A stretch of 64,000 bases of DNA from Variimorphobacter saccharofermentans (GCF_014174405.1 NZ_JACEGA010000001.1:804001-868000), one strand, 5' to 3'; positions 45,497 to 54,815 are shown, counted from the first letter of the stretch. A program made the numbers and translations. The notes: generated from the letters alone by a model not told the origin.

Positions 45497-45615
45497 CATT
45501 GCCAAAATCAGATGTAAATTTATGGATATCGAAGGAGGAAGTAGATACTGGAAATGATGATATGGAGAAATCAAATTACGACAATAGCATCAGGAGTAAA
45601 TCAGGAGGGATAATA

Positions 45616-46008
45616 ATGCAAGATGCAAAAAGACAGAACAAACACATTACAAAGGAGGGTGATGGGGGTACCACCTATGAAATATACCAAAGATGTCTTG
45701 TAATAAAGCTGAAGGAAGAATTGGATCACCATAATGCAATCGCTATCCGGGAAAAAGCAGATAAATTAATTGATCGAAATAATATCAAGCATATCATTTT
45801 TGATTTTTCAGGTGCGAGCTTCATGGATAGTGCAGGAATAGGAGTAATTATGGGAAGGTACAGAAAAGTCATTTTTATAGGCGGTAAGACGGCGGTAGCC
45901 AACGTAAACAATACAATCGATAGAATTTTTCGATTGTCCGGTTTATATAAGATTATTGAAAAATATGATACCGTTGAAACAGCATTGAACATTATACAAA
46001 AGGCATAA
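45616..46008 (+). CDS. spoIIAA: Anti-sigma F factor antagonist
   Basis: About 131 residues. STAS domain with [20 protein letters not shown] at its start and the phosphorylatable serine in [12 protein letters not shown]. The unphosphorylated form binds SpoIIAB and frees SigmaF in the forespore. Start 45616 is preferred because AGGAGGGATAATA precedes it. A 15-residue N-terminal extension before the STAS core is longer than in Bacillus. First gene of spoIIAA-spoIIAB-sigF; the promoter, presumably SigmaH-type, was not identified with confidence in 45500-45600. Confidence 0.93.
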   Translation: MQDAKRQNKHITKEGDGGTTYEIYQRCLVIKLKEELDHHNAIAIREKADKLIDRNNIKHIIFDFSGASFMDSAGIGVIMGRYRKVIFIGGKTAVANVNNTIDRIFRLSGLYKIIEKYDTVETALNIIQKA

Positions 46009-46049
46009 GGAATGTATGTGACAGGAAAGGAAAGGGGATAAGTAACAAA

Positions 46050-46520
46050 ATGAATAATAAGAATGAAATGATATTAGAGTTTCAAAGCCAATCGCAAAAC
46101 GAGAGCTTTGCACGAACTGTAGTCGCAGCGTTTGCTGCACAGCTTGACCCGACCATCGAAGAGCTGGCGGATATAAAGACAGCGGTATCAGAGGCAGTTA
46201 CGAATTGTATTATCCATGGATATTCGGATTGTCAGGGGATTATTAAAATGCGTTGCGCCCTGAATCAGAATGAAATCACCATTGAGATCAGCGATGAGGG
46301 TGTCGGTATTGAAAATATCGAAAAGGCCATGGAACCGCTATATACAACACGGCCGGAATTAGAGCGTTCCGGTATGGGATTTTCCTTTATGGAAGCATTT
46401 ATGGATGAGCTTGAGGTGGAATCCGCAATGGGAAAAGGAACCACAGTGAAAATGAAAAAGAGGGTTGGAAAAGCAGGAAGAGTTCAAGAAATCTTAAAAG
46501 AAGCAAAGCAAAATGCGTGA
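46050..46520 (+). CDS. spoIIAB: Anti-sigma F factor and SpoIIAA kinase
   Basis: A 156-residue GHKL ATPase. N box [19 protein letters not shown]1 [10 protein letters not shown], and G2 [13 protein letters not shown] are present. It binds SigmaF or phosphorylates SpoIIAA, depending on partner balance. ATG follows GGAAAGGGGATAAGTAACAA. Located 41 nt after spoIIAA. Confidence 0.95.
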   Translation: MNNKNEMILEFQSQSQNESFARTVVAAFAAQLDPTIEELADIKTAVSEAVTNCIIHGYSDCQGIIKMRCALNQNEITIEISDEGVGIENIEKAMEPLYTTRPELERSGMGFSFMEAFMDELEVESAMGKGTTVKMKKRVGKAGRVQEILKEAKQNA

Positions 46521-46567
46521 TAGGAATAAGCAGTGTTCATGGTTTCGATGGATGGAAGGAAGTGAGG

Positions 46568-47290
46568 ATGAATGTGGATACGCTTGAGTTGATTAAACGA
46601 TCAAAGGAAGGAGACAAGGAAGCCAGAGACCGTGTTGTTACTGACAATGTAGGCTTAGTTTGGAGTATCGTCAGAAGATTCGCAAATCGAGGGCATGAGA
46701 TGGAGGATTTATTTCAAATCGGAAGCATTGGTTTGATAAAGGCAATTGATAAATTTGATTCTTCCTATGAGGTTAAATTTTCAACCTATGCCGTACCGAT
46801 GATTACCGGTGAGATTAAGCGGTTCTTACGGGATGATGGGATGATAAAGGTAAGTCGTTCTCTTAAGGAAACGGCGACAAAGATACGAATGGAGCGGGAA
46901 AAATTCAGTAATAAATATGGAAGGGAACCTACCATAGAGGAAATTGAAGAAGAGCTATGCATTGATAAAGATGAAATTATTATGGCACTTGAAACATCAA
47001 CTGAAGTAGAATCTCTCTATAAAACAATCTATCAGGGAGATGGAAGTCCGATTTACTTAATAGATAAGTTAACAGAATCCAAAGATGAAAGCGAAAATTT
47101 AGTGGACAAGCTGGCTTTGAGGGAAATTATTGCTTCCTTAGATGAGAAGGAACAGGAAATCATCCGGCTTAGATACTTTAAAGATAGAACACAGACCGAC
47201 ATTGCGAAAGAACTCGGAATATCCCAGGTTCAAGTCTCCCGCATGGAAAAAAGAATTCTGAAGATCATGCGTGAGCGGTTGGGAGCATAA
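46568..47290 (+). CDS. sigF: RNA polymerase sigma factor SigmaF (SpoIIAC)
   Basis: About 240 residues. Region 2 contains DNVGLVWSIVRRFANRGHEM and DLFQIGSIGLIKAIDKFD, then YAVPMITGEIKRFLRDDGMI. Region 3 is KVSRSLKETATKIRM and region 4 has EKEQEIIRLRYFKDRTQTDI and LGISQVQVSRMEKR. These match SigmaF of spore formers. Start 46568 is favoured (AAGGAAGTGAGG just upstream); upstream in-frame codons overlap spoIIAB. First compartment-specific sigma factor in the forespore. Confidence 0.95.
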   Translation: MNVDTLELIKRSKEGDKEARDRVVTDNVGLVWSIVRRFANRGHEMEDLFQIGSIGLIKAIDKFDSSYEVKFSTYAVPMITGEIKRFLRDDGMIKVSRSLKETATKIRMEREKFSNKYGREPTIEEIEEELCIDKDEIIMALETSTEVESLYKTIYQGDGSPIYLIDKLTESKDESENLVDKLALREIIASLDEKEQEIIRLRYFKDRTQTDIAKELGISQVQVSRMEKRILKIMRERLGA

Positions 47291-47330
47291 AGATATTTAC
47301 CAGCATATTTTCATTTTTTAATTATAGATT

Positions 47331-47383
47331 AGGATGTCAAAAGCCAACTATTAATTTATATAGACTTTTGACACCCTGATTTT
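47331..47383 (+). terminator. Terminator of the spoIIA operon
   Basis: AGGATGTCAAAAG pairs with CTTTTGACACCCT, followed by a T-containing stretch (GATTTTAT). The arms share GTCAAAAG with the inverted repeat at 30583-30690. Confidence 0.75.
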
Positions 47384-47403
47384 ATAACAAGAAGATATTA
47401 CCA

Positions 47404-47432
47404 GTATAGTAAATATCCCTTTTCACATAATA
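47404..47432 (+). promoter_or_regulatory. Candidate SigmaF/SigmaG promoter
   Basis: GTATA (47404-47408), 17 nt, CATAATA (47426-47432) fits the forespore consensus GHATR-N17/18-CATnnTA. It lies upstream of the small ORF and spoVAC, whose homologs are SigmaG-driven. A second weaker match (GAATG, 18 nt, CATATTA) ends right before spoVAC. Confidence 0.45.
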
Positions 47433-47468
47433 TTATCAGGATAAATTATGAAGATAATATAAGTAAGG

Positions 47469-47548
47469 AGGGGCTGTTGCATAATGTATTTGAAGGGATT
47501 AGTGTAAGCTATGATCCCTTAAGTTTCATTTTGCAACGGCTCTTTTTT
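47469..47548 (+). terminator. Terminator-like hairpin of the GCTGTTGC family
   Basis: AGGGGCTGTTGCATAATG pairs with CATTTTGCAACGGCTCT, plus inner AGGGAT/ATCCCT arms, followed by TTTTTT. It lies between the candidate forespore promoter and the small ORF at 47568. Confidence 0.75.
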
Positions 47549-47567
47549 AATGGGCAGGTGATTTCGA

Positions 47568-47717
47568 ATGAGAATTAAAAAGAAGTATTTTTGGATTTCA
47601 GCATGCATTATTTTGGCGGCTGTATTGATTGTCTTATGTGTAGGATACTTTACCGGCAATCAGGTAACAGAGTATGATGGAACTCTGGTTAACCTGGAAT
47701 TCCCTAATTTAATATAA
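47568..47717 (+). CDS. 49-residue membrane protein ahead of spoVAC
   Basis: ATG at 47568, stop 47715-47717. The product has a basic start (MRIKKKYF), one hydrophobic segment (ISACIILAAVLIVLCVGYF) and a short outer tail (TGNQVTEYDGTLVNLEFPNL). GGCAGGTGATTTCGA precedes the ATG. It is 87 nt before spoVAC on the same strand. A role in the spore membrane is only suggested by position. Confidence 0.55.
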   Translation: MRIKKKYFWISACIILAAVLIVLCVGYFTGNQVTEYDGTLVNLEFPNLI

Positions 47718-47804
47718 CCTTGGTAGACGAACGGTAAGTATTCTATAGAAGATAGGGAATGTCGTTCATGTAATTCAGACATATTAGGAGGCATGATAAT
47801 TGAT

Positions 47805-48308
47805 ATGAGTAATCAAAAAAGAAGTTCCGTTTCCAATGTAGTAAATGAGCAGGATGTGCAGAAAAGAAATCAGAATTACAATCAATATGTCAAGGAGATT
47901 ACTCCGAAGTTCAGCATTGCAAAAAATACAATAAAAGCATTTGTTGTTGGCGGAATTATCTGCACAATCGGACAAGGCTTTACGAATTATTATATGTACT
48001 TAGGTGCGGATGAGGAGTTAGCAAAGTCATACAATACATTAACGCTGGTTTTTTTATCGGTTCTACTGACCGGTCTTGGTATTTACCAGAAAATAGCCAA
48101 GTTTGGTGGTGCGGGTACCTTGGTCCCGATAACAGGCTTTGCGAATTCAGTGGCAGCGCCAGCAGTTGAGTATAAAAAGGAAGGCCAGGTTTTTGGTATC
48201 GGATGTAAGATTTTTACCATTGCGGGTCCGGTTATTTTATATGGAATATTCTCTACCTGGTTACTCGGTTTAATTTATTATCTGCTGAAGCAGTTCGGAG
48301 TAGTTTGA
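47805..48308 (+). CDS. spoVAC: Stage V sporulation protein AC
   Basis: About 167 residues with a polar N-terminus and four helices. SpoVAC motifs KAFVVGGIICTIGQGFTNYY, LTGLGIYQKIAKFGGAGTLV and PITGFANSVAAPAVEYKKEG are clear. With SpoVAD and SpoVAE it mediates dipicolinic acid movement across the spore inner membrane; SpoVAC acts as a mechanosensitive channel. The start is uncertain: AGGAGG (47786-47791) lies 1 nt before an ATG at 47793 and 13 nt before the ATG at 47805; the latter is chosen. Confidence 0.92.
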   Translation: MSNQKRSSVSNVVNEQDVQKRNQNYNQYVKEITPKFSIAKNTIKAFVVGGIICTIGQGFTNYYMYLGADEELAKSYNTLTLVFLSVLLTGLGIYQKIAKFGGAGTLVPITGFANSVAAPAVEYKKEGQVFGIGCKIFTIAGPVILYGIFSTWLLGLIYYLLKQFGVV

Positions 48309-48343
48309 CTGCCTATACGAAAGGAAGATAAGGAGATGTAATA

Positions 48344-49399
48344 ATGTCGCAGAATAGAAATAATCAATCGAAAATGATAGGTAAACAGAGTATTGCTTTT
48401 CAGAATCCTCCTTGTATCATAGCTGCGGCCTCCGTTGCTGGCAAGAAAGAAGGAGAGGGGCCGTTGGGCAAGCTGTTTGATGTTGTCCAGCAGGATCCGA
48501 TGTTCGGAAAGAATAGCTGGGAAGAAGCAGAAAGTGAGTTAATGAAGCAAGCAGCTATGAAGGTCCTTGAGAAAGCTGGCTTAAAGAAAGAAGATATCCG
48601 CTATCTGATAGGAGGAGATTTGTTGGGACAATTAATCGCAACCTCCTTTGGAGTTGCGGAACTCAGTATTCCTCTGCTGGGAATCTATGGAGCCTGTTCC
48701 ACCATGGGAGAAGCTATGTCAATTGGTGCAATGCTGGTAGATGGAGGCTTTGCGGATAAGGTATTATCTATTACATCCAGCCATTTTGCAGGAGCGGAAA
48801 AGCAATTCCGGTTTCCGCTTGATTATGGGAATCAAAGACCCTATTCCGCTTCCTGGACAGTAACTGGCAGTGGTGCGGTAATTATAGCCACAAGGGATCA
48901 GGCAAAGCTGTCACCTTCAGAACCTGCAATTCTGATTAAGGGAATAACGACAGGTAAAATCGTGGATTTTGGAATTGAGGATTCTATGAACATGGGAGCG
49001 GCAATGGCCCCATCGGCATTTGATACAATAAGACAGAATTTCGAGGATTTCCAGATAGAGCCTTCCTATTATGACCGTATCATAACGGGAGACTTGGGTT
49101 ATGTAGGGAAGAATATATTAATCGATCTGCTAAAAGAGAAGAACTATGATATTAGTAATAATTATATGGATTGTGGTATTGAAATGTTTGATAAGGATAG
49201 TCAGGATACCCACGCAGGTGGAAGTGGCTGCGGATGTTCTGCAGTTACCTTCACAAGCTATATTCTGAAGCAGCTTAAGGATCGGAACTGGAAGAGAGTA
49301 TTATTTGTACCGACAGGAGCATTATTATCTCAGACCAGTTTCAATGAAGGACAGACTGTACCAGGTATAGCCCATGCAGTAATGGTAGAGGCAGAGTAG
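48344..49399 (+). CDS. spoVAD: Stage V sporulation protein AD
   Basis: A 351-residue thiolase-fold protein that binds dipicolinic acid. Typical segments are GKQSIAFQNPPCIIAAASVA, GACSTMGEAMSIGAMLVDGG (with the former active-site cysteine region), and GSGCGCSAVTFTSYILKQLK. ATG follows AAGGAGATGTAATA. Located 35 nt after spoVAC. Confidence 0.95.
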   Translation: MSQNRNNQSKMIGKQSIAFQNPPCIIAAASVAGKKEGEGPLGKLFDVVQQDPMFGKNSWEEAESELMKQAAMKVLEKAGLKKEDIRYLIGGDLLGQLIATSFGVAELSIPLLGIYGACSTMGEAMSIGAMLVDGGFADKVLSITSSHFAGAEKQFRFPLDYGNQRPYSASWTVTGSGAVIIATRDQAKLSPSEPAILIKGITTGKIVDFGIEDSMNMGAAMAPSAFDTIRQNFEDFQIEPSYYDRIITGDLGYVGKNILIDLLKEKNYDISNNYMDCGIEMFDKDSQDTHAGGSGCGCSAVTFTSYILKQLKDRNWKRVLFVPTGALLSQTSFNEGQTVPGIAHAVMVEAE

Positions 49400-49433
49400 G
49401 GATTACTGGTCATTCACTGAGAGGAGGTGCTTT

Positions 49434-49790
49434 ATGGATTATGTAATTGCTTTTTTCGTAGGCGGTGCAATATGTGCCGTAGTACAGATCTTACTGGACA
49501 ATACAAAATTGATGCCAGGCCGGGTTATGGTGATTTTGGTATGCACCGGTGCATTACTAGGTGCAATTGGTATTTATGAGCCATTTGCCAAGTGGGCCGG
49601 AGCCGGAGCTGGTGTACCGCTGACCGGGTTTGGTAATATATTATTTAAGGGGGTAAAGGAAGCAGTGGATAAGGAGGGCTTTATCGGTATATTTAAAGGT
49701 GGCTTTACCTCCTCAGCAGTAGGAATATCAGCAGCATTAATTTTTAGCTATATTGCTTCCTGGTTCTTTAATGCTAAAATGAAATCTTAG
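49434..49790 (+). CDS. spoVAE: Stage V sporulation protein AE (AEb type)
   Basis: A 118-residue, four-helix membrane protein that resembles SpoVAC in its core (AFFVGGAICAVVQILLDNTK, WAGAGAGVPLTGFGN). It completes the minimal clostridial SpoVAC-SpoVAD-SpoVAE set. GAGAGGAGGTGCTTT precedes the ATG. It ends before a strong bidirectional terminator. Confidence 0.93.
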   Translation: MDYVIAFFVGGAICAVVQILLDNTKLMPGRVMVILVCTGALLGAIGIYEPFAKWAGAGAGVPLTGFGNILFKGVKEAVDKEGFIGIFKGGFTSSAVGISAALIFSYIASWFFNAKMKS

Positions 49791-49818
49791 TAAGCATCCC
49801 AGAGAGGGATGGATATAC

Positions 49819-49877
49819 AAAGGAAACGCAATGGACATGGAATGTATTCATCCTTCCATGTCCATTACGTTTCCTTT
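49819..49877. terminator. Bidirectional terminator between spoVAE and the PBP gene
   Basis: AAAGGAAACGCAATGGACATG pairs with CATGTCCATTACGTTTCCTTT (one mismatch). It serves two converging genes. Confidence 0.85.
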
Positions 49878-49911
49878 CATGTATCTCTTTATTAAATATA
49901 GTTTTGGTTCA

Positions 49912-52674
49912 TTATTGTGGATTTAAGAAATCTGTAATATCCTCGATAATATCTGTATCTGGTTCCTCATCAGGAACAACAGGATCGGGATCATTCGTCT
50001 CCTGACCCTGCTCATCCTCATATTCTTCCTGGGGTTCTTCATCTTCATACTCATCGTCCAAGAATCCGGGATCTTCCTCGAAAGCAGCACCCTCAGTATG
50101 AACCTTACAGGAATCACTGGGTAGTAGATATGGAGTATCCGCTGTTTTACCTGTCTCCTCCTTATTCAGAAATACACTTTCTTTTACAGAGTCTTCAGGA
50201 CAGAATTCTGTGGCAAGTTTTTTGGACTTCTCACATACCGTAGCTTTTACATGCATATCACATTTTTCTGTTGGAACAGTACCTTTGGCAAAGTACTCTA
50301 CCCTTGTGGTATTTCCTCCTAGATAATGATCACATAAGCCCTCAACGGCAAGCTTTCCTGATTTGGTACAAATTCTCGCAGAGACAACGGAATCCGGTTT
50401 TGTAAAGGATACGGTCTCTAGATTTTTCTCAATATGAATCTGCTCCATAATCATACGCCAGATCTTCTTATGGTAGTTACGTTCTGTCTGCGGACGGTTA
50501 TTATCAAAGCCGGACCATACGGAAGCAGTATAATATGGAGAATATCCACAGAACCACAGGTCATTATAGTTAGAGGTAGAACCTGTCTTACCTGCTACCG
50601 GCATATCTATGGCATTTAATCTGGCAGCTTTACCAGTACCGATCTTTACTACATCCTCCATGGCGTTTGTTAAAAGCCATGCTGTGGACTCCTTCATTAC
50701 CTGTTCCTGCTTCGGTTTATTACGAAGTAGGACTTTACCGTCGTGATCTAAGATCTTCGTATAGAAGATTGGTTCTGTATAGACCCCTTTATTAGCAATT
50801 GCAGCATAGGCTGCAGTAATTTCCAGATTGCTGACACCATCCGTTAAACCACCGAGCGCCATAGGATAATTGATATCGGATACGATATCACCATTCTCTT
50901 CTTTTCTGGAATCTACCAAGGAGGTAAATCCAAGCTTCAGGAGATAATCATATCCAAGCTGTGGTGTAACCTGTTCAAAGGTTTTCACCGTCACAATATT
51001 CATGGAATTATAGATACCTCTACGCAGGGTGGTAAGTCCATCATATTTGCTGGATGAGGTCCAGTTATTTACCTGTGTCTTGGTCCCAGGATAGTAATAA
51101 GGCCCAACATCATCCTGAACACTGGCTAAGGTTAATCCAACAGTGTCAAGGGCAGGCAGATAGGTGGAAAGTATCTTAAAGGTGGAACCGGGTTGACGGA
51201 AGGTATTGGTGGCACGGTTTAAGGTACGATTTCCGCTTTTCTTACCACGACCGCCTATTATGGCGGCAACCTCTCCAGTATGCTGATCCATTACAACGAA
51301 TGAGGACTGTGGCTGGATGGTCATGGTTACCTTTTCGCCAAGAATCACATCGCCTTCCTCTACGACTGATTCCCGGAAGGCATCGATTTTTTTCTGCATA
51401 TCCTTCTTATCCGTAAATAATAATGAGAATTTGCTTCCCTTATCATCCACATACAGACCATCGGGATCGGGGTAGTCCTTATAGTACTCTAATAAATCAT
51501 TACCATGATAATGAATGGTGGTCTTGTCCTTGTCATTCTTCTGAATGGATAGAGCATAGGTTAATTCCCAGAAGGAAGTACCCATCTCAGGAAAGTTGCT
51601 CTCATCGGAATATACGTCATCGCATATTTTCTGAATTAGTGGATCCTGAGTGGTATATATTTGTAAGCCACCGCTGTATAACAAGGTGGAAGCCTGATTT
51701 TGGGTATATCCAAGCTCGGATTGTAAATCCTCCATCACCTGTTCAATCAATTCATCAACAAAGTAGCTGTAATAGGATGTAGCATCCTGCTCCTCATCAA
51801 CGGATTGTATTCTTGTGTAAACATCCTTGCTGTCAGCAACGGCTTCATCATATTCACTTTGAGTGATTCTTTCCTGCTCCAGCATTTCCTTTAATATTTC
51901 CGCTCGCCTTTTTGCATTGTCTTCAGGAAAATTAATCGGATTAAGATAGACAGGGCGCTGTGTAATGGCTGCAATGGTAGCAGCTTCGGATAGATTAAGA
52001 TCCTTTGCATCCTTGTTGAAATACCGCTTTGCTGCTGTTTGCACACCGTAGGTACCAGCTCCTAGATTGATGGTATTGAGATAGTATTCAAGAATCGTAT
52101 CCTTCTCCAGTTTGTTTTCCAGCTGTATTGCAAGATACTGCTCCTGGATCTTTCGTTCGACCTTGTCGATAAATTCAGTCTCAAGTCCACCCTCAAACAC
52201 CTGATTCTTTAGCAGCTGTTGGGTTATGGTACTTGCACCTTCGCTGAAGTCACCGGTCTTAAGTCCCTGTACGGCAGCTCTTAGGATACCTCTGACATCA
52301 ATTCCATCATGTTCATAAAAACGCTCATCTTCAATCGCAATAAAAGCATCCTTAACATAATCCGGCAATTCGTCCAGGGTAACGTAAACACGATTCGCAT
52401 GAGCACCAACCAGGGTCTCAATTTCATTCCCTTCTTTATCGTATATGGTTGTTGTGAAACCAGTAGGAATTACGTCAATTTCAGATATGTCAGGTGCATT
52501 ATCAACTAATCCCTTAACAAAACCATAACCTGCGAAAGAAGCCACAATAGCTGCTACAACAACACTCACAATACCTAAACGGAACAGGGTTATTCGCGTT
52601 TTGGATATGAGCCTTCTTGAAGTCGATTTTATATAATTTTGCTTATTTTCAATTCCTTTCTTACTATAATTCAT
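49912..52674 (-). CDS. Class A penicillin-binding protein (transglycosylase/transpeptidase)
   Basis: About 920 residues. One N-terminal helix (RLGIVSVVVAAIVASFAGYG) anchors it. The glycosyltransferase 51 domain has IAIEDERFYEHDGIDVRGIL and EGASTITQQLLKNQ. The transpeptidase has the active serine in RQPGSTFKIL, then SMN and AGKTGSTS. Two Cys-containing C-terminal repeats (ARICTKSGKLAVEGLCDHYL, VKATVCEKSKKLATEFC) and an acidic Glu/Asp/Pro tail (about the last 60 residues) follow. It polymerises and cross-links peptidoglycan. Start 52674 is preferred because TTTGGAGGCAATT precedes it; an upstream TTG overlaps that site. Confidence 0.95.
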   Translation of the reverse strand: MNYSKKGIENKQNYIKSTSRRLISKTRITLFRLGIVSVVVAAIVASFAGYGFVKGLVDNAPDISEIDVIPTGFTTTIYDKEGNEIETLVGAHANRVYVTLDELPDYVKDAFIAIEDERFYEHDGIDVRGILRAAVQGLKTGDFSEGASTITQQLLKNQVFEGGLETEFIDKVERKIQEQYLAIQLENKLEKDTILEYYLNTINLGAGTYGVQTAAKRYFNKDAKDLNLSEAATIAAITQRPVYLNPINFPEDNAKRRAEILKEMLEQERITQSEYDEAVADSKDVYTRIQSVDEEQDATSYYSYFVDELIEQVMEDLQSELGYTQNQASTLLYSGGLQIYTTQDPLIQKICDDVYSDESNFPEMGTSFWELTYALSIQKNDKDKTTIHYHGNDLLEYYKDYPDPDGLYVDDKGSKFSLLFTDKKDMQKKIDAFRESVVEEGDVILGEKVTMTIQPQSSFVVMDQHTGEVAAIIGGRGKKSGNRTLNRATNTFRQPGSTFKILSTYLPALDTVGLTLASVQDDVGPYYYPGTKTQVNNWTSSSKYDGLTTLRRGIYNSMNIVTVKTFEQVTPQLGYDYLLKLGFTSLVDSRKEENGDIVSDINYPMALGGLTDGVSNLEITAAYAAIANKGVYTEPIFYTKILDHDGKVLLRNKPKQEQVMKESTAWLLTNAMEDVVKIGTGKAARLNAIDMPVAGKTGSTSNYNDLWFCGYSPYYTASVWSGFDNNRPQTERNYHKKIWRMIMEQIHIEKNLETVSFTKPDSVVSARICTKSGKLAVEGLCDHYLGGNTTRVEYFAKGTVPTEKCDMHVKATVCEKSKKLATEFCPEDSVKESVFLNKEETGKTADTPYLLPSDSCKVHTEGAAFEEDPGFLDDEYEDEEPQEEYEDEQGQETNDPDPVVPDEEPDTDIIEDITDFLNPQ

Positions 52675-52778
52675 AATTGCCTCCAAACTTGCCTAATAGC
52701 AGTCTCAATAATTCGCTCAATTACTATTATATCAAAATTAGCCAATGAAATAAAGAAAAAAATTGTCCGTAGCTGTTA

Positions 52779-52840
52779 AGCTCTTCCAATTTGACTGTTT
52801 TGGAACACTACTACAGAATAAAACGATTGGAAGAGAAGCT
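52779..52840. repeat. Inverted repeat upstream of the PBP gene
   Basis: AGCTCTTCCAAT and ATTGGAAGAGAAGCT are complementary with one bulge, across about 35 nt. The 52675-53067 gap holds this repeat and AT-rich promoter sequence for both divergent genes, including TATAAT at about 53045. I found no RNA gene. Confidence 0.45.
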
Positions 52841-53067
52841 TATACTTTTTTGTTTTTTGAAAAAACAAATGTATATATAATACAGAAATAAACATATTTC
52901 GTAAATTTTTCGGAAATTTTAGCTCACGAATCGTGAAGATGTGTCGAAATATAACGAACACGATAAAAAGATGCGCTTAAATTCTCTTTATCATTACATA
53001 TTTCCTGTGTATAATGAGAATTGTCAGTTATTTTCTGTTTTTATTATAATTTATGGGGGTAGTAAGA

Positions 53068-53364
53068 ATGAAGGAATTAAAGTTATTGTGTAGCAATGAT
53101 GTGATTCTTGAAGATGAGAGAATTATGAAACTGGACTACTGCTTAACAGAACAGGTGACAGAAGAACAAGGGGTGCCTTATTATGGTATAAGAATAGTAA
53201 AGCATCTGGATGATCTGGTTGAATCGGAGGAGGAATTGGGGGTTTCTACTTCGAAGGAGACCGTGGTATCAATTATTAAAAAACTGTGTGAATTTGAGGT
53301 TACACCTATGTCTATGATTGAAATCGTAGATGATCTGATTACACAGGAAGAACTGGTGTATTAA
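53068..53364 (+). CDS. DUF6514 family small protein
   Basis: About 98 residues, with the pattern of a clostridial family of unknown function: YCLTEQVTEEQGVPYYGIRI then V-x-x-L-x-x-S and the helix ETVVSIIKKLCEFEVTPM. It is mostly acidic with no membrane segment. Start 53068 is chosen because GGGGGTAGTAAGA precedes it. Its last 4 nt overlap the convergent yigZ-like gene. Family members are widespread in Lachnospiraceae; I know no function. Confidence 0.7.
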   Translation: MKELKLLCSNDVILEDERIMKLDYCLTEQVTEEQGVPYYGIRIVKHLDDLVESEEELGVSTSKETVVSIIKKLCEFEVTPMSMIEIVDDLITQEELVY

Positions 53365-54011
53365 AATACATAGGCCTCACCATTAATAAGCGAGAAATAC
53401 ACCTCGTCAATTTCATTAAGAATAGCTGAGCCATTCGTGAGTTCAGCTATTTTTTTGCTGATTTCCGATAATCGGGAGGGAGGAATCAGTAGGGTTAAGG
53501 TGACAATGTCGGTAAATTCAGAGGATAGCTGTGTTATTTTCTCCGTGCCGATTAGATATTGGATTTTCCCAATCAGAGTGTAATCAGTTACCACCTGCAA
53601 CTGTACACCCAGTTCCTTCTTAATAACGATGCTGTTTTTCAGGCCTTCCAGAGTGGCAGACTGATAAGCCTTCACTAAACCACCGGTACCTAACAGAGTT
53701 CCGCCAAAATAGCGTGTCACTACGACAACAAGATTCGTAAGCTCATGGGCAAGTAATACATCCAGCATGGGTCGACCAGCAGTTTTGCTTGGTTCTCCAT
53801 CATCGGAGCATCGCATAATAGGATTTTCCGTACCAATAATATAAGCGGAGCAATTATGGCTTGCATCCCAATATTTTTTCTTTAAGGTCTCAATCACATC
53901 GATCGCTGCTTCCTCGGTTTCAACAGGGCGTACTGTTGCAATAAAACGCGATTTTTTCATTTCGAATTCCCCGACACCACCTTCAAAGATGGTGTGAAAA
54001 GCTTCTTTCAT
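53361..54011 (-). CDS. yigZ: YigZ/IMPACT family protein
   Basis: About 216 residues. The N-terminal UPF0029 domain shows EFEMKKSRFIATVRPV, ASHNCSAYIIG and RCSDDGEPSKTAGRPML, then VVVTRYFGGTLLGTGGLVKA. The C-terminal DUF1949 domain has VTDYTLIGKIQYLIG. IMPACT relatives bind ribosome-linked regulators; the bacterial role is not settled. Start 54011 is preferred to an upstream GTG because AGGGAG precedes it at a workable distance. Confidence 0.92.
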   Translation of the reverse strand: MKEAFHTIFEGGVGEFEMKKSRFIATVRPVETEEAAIDVIETLKKKYWDASHNCSAYIIGTENPIMRCSDDGEPSKTAGRPMLDVLLAHELTNLVVVVTRYFGGTLLGTGGLVKAYQSATLEGLKNSIVIKKELGVQLQVVTDYTLIGKIQYLIGTEKITQLSSEFTDIVTLTLLIPPSRLSEISKKIAELTNGSAILNEIDEVYFSLINGEAYVF

Positions 54012-54151
54012 GGTTCGGTTTCTCCCTTCCACACAATACCATAGTTGCTATTCGTCATAAGACTATGATATCATAAGTATAATAAATCGTAGTGAGCATG
54101 CAGCAAGTTTTACTTGCAAGCATACGGGCAGAGCTCGAGTTGGAGGCATGT

Positions 54152-54646
54152 ATGAAACTAAAATATATATCCTGGCTACCTGCTTTTTTTATGATGGTTA
54201 TCATATTTTACTTCTCCTCAAGACCAGTAACCATATCAAATGAGAGCAGTGCATCTATTGCGGAGGAACTGCTTAACCTATATGAAACAATAACGGATAA
54301 TACTCTTCAGGCGGATGCGAGAAGCAGTATTCTGGCTGCGACAAATCATTATGTCAGAAAGACCGCTCACTTTATGGAATATGCTCTGTTGGCTATGACA
54401 ATTGCATTCCATATGTCAGTAATCCGGAGCAATAAAACTCGTCTCATTCTTGTATCAGTCTTATTATCCGCCCTATATGCTGCTTCTGATGAGTTTCATC
54501 AGACAATGGTTCCCGGAAGAGGGGGGCAAATCCGTGATGTAATACTGGATACGGCCGGAGCAGTTACGGGAACTCTTCTTTTTTATTATGCAATAACACT
54601 AATTGCACGAATTCGCAAGAATAAAAGTACAGCTACTGTGAAGTGA
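54152..54646 (+). CDS. VanZ family membrane protein
   Basis: About 164 residues with four helices. Motifs WLPAFFMMVIIFYFSSRPV, VRKTAHFMEYALLAMTIAFH and ASDEFHQTMVPGRGGQIRDV are diagnostic of VanZ-like proteins. VanZ gives low teicoplanin resistance in enterococci; stand-alone members are of unknown function. Start 54152 is chosen because TTGGAGGCATGT precedes it. A TATGATATCATA palindrome (54064-54075) lies upstream. The 3' end overlaps the DUF4250 gene by 14 nt. Confidence 0.9.
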   Translation: MKLKYISWLPAFFMMVIIFYFSSRPVTISNESSASIAEELLNLYETITDNTLQADARSSILAATNHYVRKTAHFMEYALLAMTIAFHMSVIRSNKTRLILVSVLLSALYAASDEFHQTMVPGRGGQIRDVILDTAGAVTGTLLFYYAITLIARIRKNKSTATVK

Positions 54647-54815
54647 ACTGGTTTTTACTACTTACATAGGTATAATCAATCGATGATAGAGTTTTTTCCA
54701 AGTGCTTGCGATCAATATTTAAACTGAGACAGAGATCCTCCAGTGTGTGAAACTCGTCGCGTAATTTCGTATTTATAAAGCTTAGTAAGATATATGGATC
54801 CTTGGGTATTTGCAT
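54633..54815 (-). CDS. DUF4250 domain protein
   Basis: About 60 residues: IPKDPYILLSFINTKLRDEF then LEDLCLSLNIDRKHLEKTLS is the whole DUF4250 domain, a compact helical fold resembling a helix-turn-helix. Start 54815 follows GGAGTAAGGAA; the longer in-frame N-terminus to 54905 has no conserved part. Convergent and overlapping with the VanZ gene. Possible DNA-binding role is inferred only from the helix pattern. Confidence 0.8.
   Translation of the reverse strand: MQIPKDPYILLSFINTKLRDEFHTLEDLCLSLNIDRKHLEKTLSSIDYTYVSSKNQFTSQ

Noticed and set aside
45500..45600. SigmaH promoter of spoIIAA
   Set aside because: AGGA-type boxes are present but none has the right spacing to a GAAT element, so it is not listed as a feature.
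52779..52840. tRNA or tmRNA candidate in the gap before the PBP gene
   Set aside because: Only a two-arm inverted repeat is seen; no cloverleaf, no GTTCGA T-loop.
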